Part shown: in pieces, positions 33,581 to 45,643 of the stretch
How the letters are laid out: each line of letters starts with the position of its first letter
Position numbering within the stretch: position 1 is the stretch's first letter
Translations under genes and position numbers: made by a program
The notes under the pieces: generated by a model
What the model saw: only the letters and a program-made list of their open reading frames with translations
Database searches by the model: none
What the model was told of the DNA's origin: nothing
From: Erythrophleum ivorense
Lineage: Eukaryota > Streptophyta > Magnoliopsida > Fabales > Fabaceae
Assembly: GCA_026724425.1 (NCBI GenBank)
Contig: JAIUCV010000661.1
Location: 124,001 to 188,000 of the forward strand
Reading direction: 5' to 3'
DNA: 64,000 bases

Positions 33581-35413
33581 TGTAACGTTTGGTATTTCAT
33601 AAAAACACTATAGTGAATCAGTTTGAAAAGCAAGTTCCTTAGATTGAATGATTTAAGGCCGAATAAAATTAGAATAAAATTTCAAATAATAGAAAATGAT
33701 GATTTAAGCGTTGAGTTACCCAAAAATCAGAGTTAGAGTAGTTCAATAAAATTGCCAAAGGTATAATGGCATTTTTATAAATATGAGCACTTTTTGAAAA
33801 ACTCACAGGAGGGCATTTTAAATAGAAATTTTGAGCTTTCCAAGGTTCTCAGAGGCCCTAAAACCATGAAAACCTCTGAGACAGTTAAAACCCCTCTAGT
33901 GTATGGTTTTGAACGTGAATTGACCTAAACTTTGACCTTTTCGTTCAGGAAGGTTTTTAATTCAAATTGAGTGATTCTAAAGCTATTTTATAAGTTTAAG
34001 GACCTAAATTTTATGATAGAAAAGACGGTTCTAAAAAAGGAGTTAAAATGAATGTAAAACAAAAATGCCACAAACGCGAGACGTAAATGTCATTTTAATG
34101 AACAATTTTTATCTCCTTTTTCTTTATAAGAGGTGTCCCACTCTCTTATTCTTCTAACTGACTTATTTTCTGCTCAATGCTAGAGGAGAACTTAGTTAAG
34201 AAGGTTGCACCATAGGAGGAGAAAAGAGAGGGAAGAAATTAAGGAAAAAAGTTGAGAAAAACTAAGGGTTTTCATGGAATATCCTTTATATATCTTGTTC
34301 TCCTCTATTTACTCTTTCTTTCTATGGTTTTAATGGATGAATTGGCTCTGTTTTGGCCTTAGTTTAGAGGAGAAAGTTTAGAGTTTCAAGAAGAAAGCTA
34401 AAGCAAAGAAAGAGACTCTTGAAGAAGCTAAGGAACCAAGGTACATCTTGTTTTGTTGCTTCTTCCTTCCTCGTTCATATGTGTGATGGTTTGGCCTTGG
34501 AGAGAGCTTGGAAGTGGGAGGAATTTTTGACCTAGAGCAAGCAAGAATCTTAGGAATTAGGTTATGGGAACCTAGGAAATGCAAAGAGAATTGAAGAAAA
34601 ACCATTGAAACTTGAGATAGCAAAAGTAAGGAATTCATGGAGGAAATGTGAAATTTGTTTTGATTCAAGAATTCTCTAGCCTATGTGAGTGTTTACTTGA
34701 GTTCCTAAGAACCCTAGGAAGCCTCCTAAGTGTCCCTTCCATCAAGAAAAATTTGCAAACTTCATAGGTTTAAATTCCTCCTTATGTCTCGGCCAAGCAT
34801 GGTTGGTAAGGCCAGGGAGTGTTCTAATTTTTTCTAAGCTTGGTTTGGGACTTTATGTGATGGAAAAAGATGAAAGGAAGCTTTGGGAAAAATTTAGAAG
34901 TCATAAATTGAGAGTTAGAGGTATGAGTTCCATAATGTAGCCTTAAGAAGCAACTTGTATCTAAACACTTGGAAATGAATTTTTAATGACTTTAAGGAGT
35001 CTAAATGGAACCAAGAGGCCTAGATATAAAAAGAAAATGAAGCCAAGAGCTTGAATTATAGTAGTTGCTTCAAAAGGCTTTTTATGGAACTAATATGTGA
35101 CCATTGAGCCACGTATGCTTCCTTGGTGTGTATTCAATGTATAAGTGAATCCTATTTGTTGTGTCTAGGCCGAAGAAATCAAGCTCCATCTATTTGTGGG
35201 TGTGGGACCAAAAGACAAAAAGATTAATCAAGAGGGAAGCTTGTGTTTAATTGCAAAGGTAGCTCTTTACTCCTTATTTACATTCTTGAATATATAATAG
35301 TCATTGTATGCTTGTATGTGCATTTATATTATAAAATATGCCATTTTATGTTGCCTTGTTGTATTGGTACTAATATGTTGCTTAAATTATGTTTTAGGAG
35401 AGACAAGGTCAAA
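33581..35413 (+). mobile_element. LTR Y: 3' LTR of element X-Y, truncated
   Basis: It starts TGTAACGTTTGG after the polypurine tract and aligns base by base with LTR X (11114-12761, then 16240 to about 16425), differing at roughly one site in ten by eye. It lacks the LTR B insertion, so it preserves the empty target. It stops at 35413 where LTR H begins; the last 1.5 kb of the LTR is absent. Confidence 0.8.
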
Positions 35414-38410
35414 TGTAACACCATAAATTCCTAGCTCATTTCATCGCATTCCCATGCTTTATGTTATGCATTCCATGAAGTAAGTAAGAAAAATCTATTA
35501 AAATAATACATTAATTGGCATGGCGTTGCGTATAAAAATTTCATTCGGTGTCACATGGACTATGTGAGCTCATACATCACCTTTTCATATTTAATTACAT
35601 GAATACAACTCAATTGCATCATCAAAAGTGGCCTACATCTCATGGAAATCAAAGGCAAGCATAAAATACATATATATATTTTCGACCAGATTTTTCCTCA
35701 TTTCTATTACAACTTTGGAAAATCATAACTAAATCTAGAAAAATTAAACTTATTCATTCTTGGCTATTATAGAAAGCTACACATGTCTAATTTATGTTAA
35801 AAATACGTCCAGACCATAACATCCAACATAGAAGGCGTTTGAAATTCGAAATGGTCCGGAGGTCAGACTGTCTAATGGTGCTGTCATAGAATTCTGTAGT
35901 AAACTTCAAAAATTATCCAATTAATTCCACAAAATTCCAATCCATGTAAATGATACCAATCTGGAAATCTGTGAATGTTATCTAGAGGGGAAAAATAACT
36001 TTAGACCAGTTCAGGTACGCCTAAACCTTGAAACTCAATCAAACAGTAATTGAGGTCAGGTGAAGCGCCTGGTACTGGACAGATTCTTTGAAAATTCATA
36101 TCCCCCTCTCTAGACATCCGAATGAGGTGATTATAGTTTTCAAAGTCACAAGGAAAGTCTAGTTTCTCTGTATAAAATTTAGTGGTAATTGGACATCATT
36201 TGAGCCCTGTGTAACAGATTTCATTTCAAACCTGAGTAAACAGTGACATTACCAAAACCATAATTTTTGCCAACTTTGAAAATTCATCAAATATTTTGTA
36301 GATCTCCAAAAATTTTGTTCTTTAACTTCTTAAAAATCTCTCAATAAGTTCTAATTTCATGCCAAATCTCAGATCAAGAAGAGATCATTTGGGCAAAAAG
36401 TGATATAGGGTTCCATTGTGATCAATTTTAGCTCCATATGAGATACCAAAATATTCAAATGGTTTTTCTTGGGGTTTGGTACCTCTTGGGCAAGTCTAAA
36501 AGTATAATTAGGACTTGTGTGAGCTGTCCAAATGGTCCCAACTCTCATGTATCTCATTTTGGCTATCTCACCCACACTTATACATAATTCCATAATACCA
36601 TAAAGGAAGCTAATTTGCCATCATATACTCAAATCACATTCTAATGATCACATAACATATTCTCTTATTCATACATGATATATTATCATAATTACATATG
36701 TTTATAACATCATAATACATATGCATCCATTAATTACATCATTTGCCAATTGTTTGGCCTTAAAGTAGCAAAATTCATATTCTTGGATATCATACTCTCA
36801 TCCTCAAGGTGGTTGGCTTCCATTACCTTGCCCACTTGGTCCACCTAGTATGTTACATCATTGGAGAGGAGGGGATGAGATTCAAAGAATCCTAATAGCT
36901 TATCCCCTATTCAATCATAAATAAAAGATACAAATAAGTCTTACAAATGCATGCATGGTATGTGGACATGTGAAATCATTCAAGGAGTATTCTTAGCATT
37001 TGAAAAAGTCACACATAGTATACAAAGGCTTGCCAAGCAAGTGGATTAGCCTCGCCCATTCTTTAAGAGATTCTTGGACTCAACCATACTCTTTGGAGTC
37101 CACCTCACTTTTAGGAGACTCTTTACTTTGTCTCAACTAATCTTAAGGGTGCTTGGCTCATCCTCACCATGGCTAAGGGTTCTTGGCCTCACCATACTCA
37201 AGCAAATCCAAGAACACATCATAAACATCATATGAAAGCATATTGTAACATCATGACACCATGGAATTAAAGTCATGCTAGAACACTTTTTATAGCTTAA
37301 AAATACACGTACACACATTCAAAGACAAGTAAAGCAAGCAATCATGCATGAGAGAAGGAGGAGTGAGCTACCTTGAATACAATCACACACTTTTTCTCTT
37401 GAATCTAAGCTCCCTCCTTTGACCGCACACACACAAAAGTGTGGGGATGATTTCTCTTGGCCTAAACACAATTTATGGAAGCCAATTAGGTTCATGGAAT
37501 TAATTCTAAGGCCACAGAACTTGCTTAGACACTAGCTTGATCTATAAACCTCATTATGGTTCCATAAATACACCTAATGAAGCAACACTCCTCAAATAAA
37601 TTCTAGGCTCCATTCTTTCCTTTCAAATATGATTCTTGAAACCTCTTGAAGTCATCACACAATTAAAATCAAGAGCCTAACATAAAATACTAACTCATTA
37701 TCTAAGCTTCCTAAATTTTTCCCAAGACTTCCTTTTATATTTATTCATCATATATAACTCAAAAATGGGCTTATAAAATTTTAAAACTCTCCCTAGGCAC
37801 CCAAACCTATCTAAGCTGAGACTATGCATGATTTTTGCCTCCTTAGACTTTGCTTGGTTTTCTTGATGGAGGAAGCACATGGGGAGACTTCTAGGGATCT
37901 TAGGAACTCATTTAAACTCTTAGTTAGGCCTAGGAATTATTGTACAAAATCATATTTTACAAGGTGTACATGAAACCCTAGAAATTGCATCTTGAAATTT
38001 CATGATTTTTTGTTAATTCTCTTTGCATATTCTTAATCTCCACACCCTTTTTTCTAAGAATCACCCTTGGTTCTGCCTAAAAATCAAACCCTCCTAGGGT
38101 TTCTTGAGTGGGGCGAAATGGTGGAGGAAGGGAAGGAAGAGATATCAACCATGGAAGAAGAAATTACCTTATTTTCTTACTTTTTCTCACTTGAATCTTA
38201 CTTTCTCTAAGCTCCTCTCTTCAAATCCGAAATTTCCCCTCAATTTTTCCCTTAAATAGATTTTTAAACTTTATTTTAATCAAAGGAAACAAAAGAGAAT
38301 GAAGGAGAGGAGGTTTGGATGGAAGAAAGCATGAAAAACTACCAAGAAACCATACCTTTTTTCCTTGATTTCTCTTCTCCTTCTTCTTCCTTGGTGCACC
38401 ACTCCCCTAC
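35414..38410 (-). mobile_element. LTR H, truncated, minus strand
   Basis: It begins TGTAACACCATAAATTCC (the family's right-hand end in reverse orientation) exactly at the end of LTR Y and follows the same order of landmarks as G for about 3 kb. It stops near 38410 just after the TTGGTGCACCAC leader, so the roughly 600-bp U3 is missing. Confidence 0.7.
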
Positions 38411-38574
38411 GAGTTTAATGAATTCCCTTGGTCCATGAAATGCCGGATGAAAAATTTATCCGCTACGCAATGCATAAAAATGTAATATTTTAATGTCTTT
38501 TTCTTAAGAACCCACATGTTTCATGGAATAGAACTTAGAAATGGCATGAAATGAGTTATGATATGATAGTCCTA
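38411..38574 (+). repeat. Plus-strand fragment of the long-LTR family, 3' end
   Basis: Matches the last 160 bp of LTR A (for example TTGGTCCATGAAATG, CTACGCAATGC, GGCATGAAATGAG) but in the opposite orientation to LTR H beside it. The end, ATAGTCCTACA, is a decayed GGTGTTACA. Confidence 0.55.
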
Positions 38575-39136
38575 CATCCTTACCCTTTTAAACATACATA
38601 TATGGTGCATTTCATGTCAAAGAATGCAAGAAAGTCATAAAAAGCTTATAGTAAACATATGTAGCCATATTTCCATGTCATATAAACTCATATAATTCAA
38701 ACATAGGCTTTACGGGCTTTTAGTTTAGCGTCACCCAATTCTTTGGGATTTTTGGATTTGCCTTATCCACTTTTAGAGGCTTTTGATTTAGCCTCACTCT
38801 TTCTTGAGACTTTTGGCTTTATCTCCCCTATTATTAGAGACTTTTAGCTCCTCCTCACCCATTCTAAGGGACTTTTGGTACAACTATGCCCATTCAAGCT
38901 ATCACACATTCAAAACACATTTCAAAAAATATCATAGTACCATAACATGTAATCAATGGCTATAAACACACCTCATGGTTCAAACACACACACAAGCATC
39001 CAATGACAATCTAATATCCAAGAAATGCATGCAAGAAAGGTTAGAGAGGTACCTCAAGTCAAGGAGACCACATTTTCTTCCTTGAAGTCACTCCCCTCTT
39101 TTGGCCTCACACACAAATGATGGAGAGCTTGATTTG
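38575..39136 (-). repeat. LTR Z, left part
   Basis: Related to the X/Y LTRs in reverse orientation, including the degenerate repeats seen on the plus strand as TTTTGGATTTGCC and GACTTTTAGC. It is separated from its right part (42818-44437) by solo LTR G. Its outer end is lost at 38575. Confidence 0.6.
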
Positions 39137-42100
39137 TGTAACACCATAAATTCTAGCTTATTTCATGCCATTCAAAAGCTTTATATCATCAATTCCACAA
39201 GAGCATATGAAAAAGGGGATGAAAATAATAGATTTCTTCACATTGCGCTATATTTAAAAATTTGCAATCGGTGTCACACGGACCGTGGGAGCTCATACTA
39301 TACATCCTCATATTTAATTACATCATTATAACTCATTTGCATCATAAAATCATACCCACAACTCATGGACACCGAAATGGGGCATAGAAAATGGAAGTTC
39401 ATTCTCTGCCAGAATTGGCCTCTTTTCTGAGAAAACTTTGGAAAATCATAACTAAATCTAAAAAAATTGAAATCATGCAATCTTGATCATTATGGAAAGC
39501 TTAGGATGTATAATTCACAATAAAAATATATCCAGATCATAACATGCATCATAGAGGACGTTTGACATCCGAAATAGTTCAAAGGTCCGACTGAATTCTG
39601 GAACTGTCATAGAATTCTGCAGCAAACTTTGAAAATGTCCAATTAATTCCGAAAAAATCCAATCCATGTAAATGATACGAATCTGGAAATCCGAGAATGT
39701 TAAGTAGAGAGAAAAAATATCTCCAAATAAGTTCATGAAGCCCAGAATTCAGAATTCAATGGAACAGTACTTATGGTCGGAAAAAATTACTAATACTGAA
39801 CAGAAATTTCGAAAATTCATATCTCCCTCTCTAGACCTCTAAATGAGGTGCTTCCAGTTGGCACAATTCACTGTGATCATCTAGTTTCTCTTTATAAAAT
39901 TTCGTGGCAATTGGACATCATTTGAGCCTTGTGTGACAGAAAACAATTTCGGACCAAATAAATAGTGTAGCATACCAAAACCATAAATTTTGCCAACTTT
40001 GAAAAATCATCAAATATTCTGTAGACCTCCAAAAATTATGATTTTTAGCTTCCCAGAAATCTCTCAATAAGACCTAATTGTATGCTAAATCTCAGATCAA
40101 GACTAGCTCATTTGGATAAAAAGTGATATAGGGTTCTATTATGGTAAAATTTGGCTCCATATGAGGTACCAAATTTGCCAAATGGCCTTCCCTTAGTAGT
40201 GGCACATTTTGGTCAAGTCTAAAAGTACATTTGAGACTTGTGTGAGCTACCCAAATGCTCCCAAACCTTATGCATCTCATTTTGGCCATTCAACCTACAT
40301 TTATGCACATTTCCATCATACTTTCACATTGTATAACTTGGCATCTCATGCTCAAAATGTAGGCTAGAAGTCATACATCATATTTATACATTTAAACATC
40401 ATATAATATCATCTTTATACATGTCTCAAGGGTCATGGTACATTTACAACAACATATACATCAAGAAACACAATTATGGTTTCAAAATGGCTAAAGCTAG
40501 ACATGAACTTGTCATTTTTCCTTCTTCATTGATGTTGGCTCCCTTCACCATAGTTACTTAGTCCACCTAGCATGTTAGATCATTGGAGGGATGAGATTCA
40601 AAAAATCCCAATAGCTCATCTCCCATTTAATCATACATAATATATGTAAAGCAAGCCTTAAAAATGTATGCATGGGCATAATACAAATCATAAGCATTCA
40701 AGAAGCAAGCTTAGCATGTGAACGAGCTATATAAATCATTCAAGAGCTCACCAAGTGTTTGGATTGGCCTCACACTTCTCCTCATGGATTTTGGACTTAC
40801 CTTACCCATTCTTTAAAAGCTTTGGACTCAACCATACTCTTGGGAGCCCACTTTACTTTTGGGAGACTCTTTATTTTGTTTCAACCAAACTCAAGGGTTC
40901 TTGGCTCATCCTCACCAAAGGGAAGAGTTCTTGGCCTCTCCACACTCAAACAAACTCATACAAATATCATGTGCTCATTTGAAAACATAACATGGCTTCA
41001 AGAATCATGGCATATAAAGGGCATGCTAGCATACTTTTCATAGCTTGAAAATACACATACACACATTCTAACATAAGCTAAACACACATCCATGCATGAG
41101 AGAAGGTGGAGAGAGCTACCTTGTGTACACTCACACACTTTTTCCTTGAAATTCAAGCTTCCACTTTCGGCCACACACCCACAACTTGGTGGAGATGGTT
41201 TATCTTGGCCTAGATACAATTTATGGGAGTCAATTAGGTTCATGAAACATATTCTAAGGCTATACAATTTGCTTAAACCCTAGATTGCTCTATAACCCTT
41301 ATTATGGTCCATAAGGGCACCTAATGAAGCAATACCCCTCAAACAATTTCTAGGCCTCATTCTTTCCTTTCAAATATGATTCTTGACTCCTTTTAAGCCT
41401 CTTGGAGTCATCACATCATTAAAACAAAAGGCCTCGCACTATGTTGCTTCTTTAGGTCATAATATGGAACCTAAGACACCAAATCACTTTCCATGAGTTC
41501 TAAATTTTTTCCAAGGCCTCCCTTCAATTTTATTGATTAATTATGACTTAAGAATGACCTTAGAAAAATTTAAAACTCCTCCCACTAACAAGAACCCCTC
41601 TTGACCAAGATATAGGCATCAATTGGGCCATATGGAGTTTTCTTAAAGGAAGCAGCTTGTGGGGAGCATCTTAGGTTTCTCAAAAACTCATATAAACTCT
41701 TAATTAGACTTAGGAAGCATCACATAAATTTAGAATTTGAAAAGTGCACTAGAAATCCCAGGTTTTGCATCTTGAATCCTAATGCCAATTTCATGATTTT
41801 CTTTGCATATTCTTATTCCTCTCTATCAAATACCTAAGAATCATGCTTGGTTGGGCTTGAAAATCATATCCTCCTAGGGTTCTTAGTGTAGGTCGAAATG
41901 GAGAAGAAAGGAACATCAACATAGCTACCATAGAATGCATTTTTACCTTGTTTCCTTGGTTAGTTTGGCTTGAATCTTGCTTTCTCCAAGCTCTTCTCTT
42001 CAAATCCGAAAATTCCCCTCTGTTCTTCCTTCAAAATAGCCCTCAAAACTTCAGCAAAATCATGGAGAAAAAGAGGGAAAAAGAGGAGAAGAGATTGGTG

Positions 42101-42812
42101 GAGAGAAAGCATGAAAAACGAGCAAATTTCCATACCTAAAGACTTGAATTTTTCCTCCTTCTTCTCTTCTCTTGGTGCGCCACCCTCCTAGGGCTTTGCT
42201 TCTATTTTGGGGTTGGAAAATCTGAAGTGAAATGGGGGAGAGTGTGAGGCACCACCTATATATAGCTAGGGTAAAAGGATTTTTTCAAAAATTCTAATTT
42301 TGCCCTTCATACTTTGCATTTTCATTTCTCCTTCGTTTTAGCTCCTTTTAGAGAACCGTCTTTTCTATTATAAAATTTAGGTTCCCAATAAGAAAAATGC
42401 CTTTGGAATCACTCAAATAAGAGCTAAAACCTTTTTGAAACAAATCTGTCAAAGTTCGGGCACACCGACATTGGAGAGCATCCATCGGAGGAGATTTAAC
42501 TATCCCAAGACTTTTCATGGTTTTTAGGGCCTCTGAGAACCCCAGAGAACTCAAAAATTTAGTTTAAAAACCCTCCTATGTGAATTCCAAAAATTTCCCA
42601 AAATTACAAAAATGCCATTACGTTTCGTAAGGTTTCTGTCAAATTTGTTTCTTCATTCTAGCTCTATTTTTCCTTCCGTCTGAGGCTAGGATTCTCATTT
42701 TTAAGAGTCTAGAATGTTTTACAAATTTTTTGGGACCTTAACTAATTCATTTCAAGGGAATTATTTTGAAACCGCGCTCGCTTTCGTCGTTTAATGAAAA
42801 CCGGACATTACA
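39137..42812 (-). mobile_element. Solo LTR G nested in LTR Z
   Basis: A 3,676-bp LTR on the minus strand, starting TGTAATGTCCGG at 42812 and ending GAATTTATGGTGTTACA at 39137. A perfect target duplication ATTTG lies on both sides (39132-39136 and 42813-42817). Both termini keep TG and CA. There is no internal region. A TATA string is at 42256-42265. The frame 40998-41267 is the small open frame shared by other LTR copies, described in the findings. Confidence 0.9.
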
Positions 42813-42817
42813 ATTTG

Positions 42818-44437
42818 CTTGGCCTAGATACATCCAACAAGACACAAAAACATAATTGGAACCAACTCTAACATCTCATAAGCTCTACACACTTATATGC
42901 TAACTTATGACTCAATTATGGCTCTATATAAGGCCTAATGAAGCAACTCTCACAATCTTTATTCTTGGCTTCAATTTCTTCTTCAATTTAAGTCTTATGA
43001 CTCCATTTACACTCACTAGAGTCCTCTCCAACTCAAATTAAGGAGCTTAATCTCAAGTTGCTTCTTTAGGCCTAAAGGAATCCAAATTTTTCATCTTTCA
43101 AAATATGGTTTCTAAATTGAAATCACTGGTTCCTTTGGTGTCTATAATTCATATCTAGACCACTCTTAACCTTGGAATCAAGAAAAACTCTCCCTAGGTA
43201 CTCTCTCTCTCTAGGGCGAGACTGTGCTTGCTATGGGAGTCTATGGAGTTTTGTTTGTTTTCTTTTGCAATTAGCCACTTGTGAAACTTCCTAAATATCT
43301 TAGGACTTCATTCATACTTTTACATAAGCCATAGGACCCTTAGGAGGTTTTAGATTTTCATATACATATTAAATTCCCTAAGTGTCACAAATTGATTTCT
43401 ATACCTTATTTTTTAATCCTATTGCTTTCTTTAAGTTACTTAGGCTCTAAAACCTCTTTCCCTATCAAGTTTGAATCAGAACAAAGCCTCTTACTTAGAC
43501 CCATAAATCTGACCGAACCATACATGAGAAGAACCAACAAGGAGAAGCAAGAAAAGCCATGAAGATTTACCTTGTTTTAAAGCTCTTCCAAGAATCGTTC
43601 ACTCGCTTCCACTCTCTCCTTTAATTTCTCCCTTCCTCTTGTTGACCTAGCCATAGGACAACCCTAAATTAGTCATCAAAACCATAGAAGAAAAGAGGAT
43701 GAAGAGGAGAACAAGTTTAGTAAGGGTGATAGAATGAAAAAGTGATGATTTCCTTACTCTTTTGGTTTGAAATTCCCTTCCCTTTCTTCTCCTTCTTGTA
43801 TGCCACTCCAAGGTCAATGGAGTTTTGTTTTGAGGCAGAGCAAAGTCGGTCAAGAGGGCTAGATAGAATGGGATTTTTTTTAAGAAGCTAAAAGTCCCTT
43901 TATGCAATTTTTTCACTTTTCACTTTTCATTTTAGTCCTTAAATCATGGTTTCTCCATTTAGCCTCATTTCAACTCCTTTTTTTAGAATTGTCTTTTCCA
44001 TCATAAAATTTAGATTCTCTAACATATAAAATGCCTCTAGTTTCACCCAAATTGGATTTGAAATCATTCCAAACCATTTGGTTAAAGTTTCAACTAACCG
44101 ATAGCTGAGATCGCTCACCAGAGGGGTTTTAACTATTATAGAGGTTCTTATGGTTTTTACGACCTTTGAGAACCCCAGGAAACTTAATTTTCACATTTAA
44201 AAATCTCTCGTGTGAGTTTTATAAAATTTACTTGAAACTACAAAAATGCCACTGCATATTTTCATAATTTTTCATAACTTTTTTGGTTTGGGATTTCAGG
44301 CATCTCAAGTTTCATATTCTCATTTTTAGAGGTTTAGTTTATTCTTCAAATTTTATTTGGCCACTATTCATATGATTTATGGGACTTCCTTTAAAAATCC
44401 CCAGTTTTTAGCCTTTTATAGAAAATTGGGTGTTACA
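42818..44437 (-). repeat. LTR Z, right part
   Basis: It continues the LTR interrupted by G and reaches the terminus TGTAACACCCAATTTTC (minus strand) at 44437. The internal order resembles LTR X/Y, with GGAGCTTGATTT-type sequence at the G insertion point, but it forms its own subfamily. The first 1.6 kb of the LTR is present here. Confidence 0.65.
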
Positions 44438-45137
44438 TTTAGTGGTGACAACAATATGCAGATGCTAAAAATTTTCTCATTTTACATAGGCTAAAATAAT
44501 TAAAAGTGCTTTTGCAGCAACACTTGGTATGTAGTCATAAATGACATTATTAGCGGCGACAAATGGTGGCCACTAAAAATATCTGTAGAAGTGAATGAAA
44601 TATATGGTCATTGAAAAGTTTCCCACCAAGATATTTTTTTTTGTCTCGCCAAAAAATTTAAAGTGCTTTTGCAACAATTATTTGTACGTAGCCGCAAATA
44701 ACATTATTAGCAATGACTTAATGTGGTTGCTAAAAACTCTTCAGTGGTGAGATACATATGTAGTCACTAAAAGATTTCAAACTAATTTTTTTTCTTTTGG
44801 TGAAAAATTTTGAACGGTCTTTTGCGACAACTACAAATGAGTGGCAGTAAAAAAGACATTTAGTGACAACTCTATTGGCCATTAAAAACATATTTAGTAG
44901 CCATTGGTCTAATGTCCTTATGAAAACATTTCCCTAATGACTTTTTAATGGCTACAAAATATATTTAGCCGCAACTTTTAAAAAGTTTCAACTAAAAGTT
45001 TTAGCAATAAATAATATATACTTTTAGCATTAACTTTTAATAATGACTAATTATATTTGCCACTAAATCGTGTTTTTTAGTGGTGACTTTTTTTTGTCGT
45101 TACTAAAAGTCATCGCTAAAAAAATTTTTTTGCAATG
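44438..45137. mobile_element. CACTA-like transposon end with subterminal repeats
   Basis: Many direct and inverted copies of TTTAGTGGTGAC, GGCCACTAAA and related strings, typical of the subterminal zone of plant CACTA elements. The right border reads TTTTTTTGCAATG, the reverse of CATTGCAAAAAAA, close to the CACTGCAAAA terminus type. The left side is cut by LTR Z at 44437. No transposase frame is visible. Confidence 0.5.
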
Positions 45138-45638
45138 ACAGCCATAATGAAAATGGACAACGTCCATCAAAATTAAAAATTGTTTTGGATATTATTTATT
45201 TATTTTTAAATAGAACAAATTGGGCTATGAAAAGCTCTAGTAACGATTGGTGTTATAATTGGGGAAAAAATCTATTAGTTGAAATGATGATAGGTGATTG
45301 ATGAACCATTATGTATCATTTGTTTAGGAATAGCCTCATCAAAATTCTTAATTTATCTTTCTTTTCTACTTTTTAATTTAGATCACCAATATTCTCGCAG
45401 TAACTCATTTTTAGTCTCTTTACACGAGGTGTAACTCTTATAGGTGTTCCAAAAAATGGAAAATTGAAATGCTTGTGGCTAATCATGATAAAATATATCC
45501 TCTGTAATGCAATCATAACTAAATAATTGCCACTAAATTGTGTGAATTAGAGAATTTGAGTTATAATAAATGAGATTAAAAGACAAGCCAACAAATGTGA
45601 TGTTTTAGAATCGTAAAGAAAACTTCATAACGAATAGG
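45138..45638. other. Spacer, nothing recognised
   Basis: AT-rich DNA between the CACTA-like end and LTR I, with no coding frame or repeat structure I can support. Confidence 0.5.
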
Positions 45639-45643
45639 AAATA

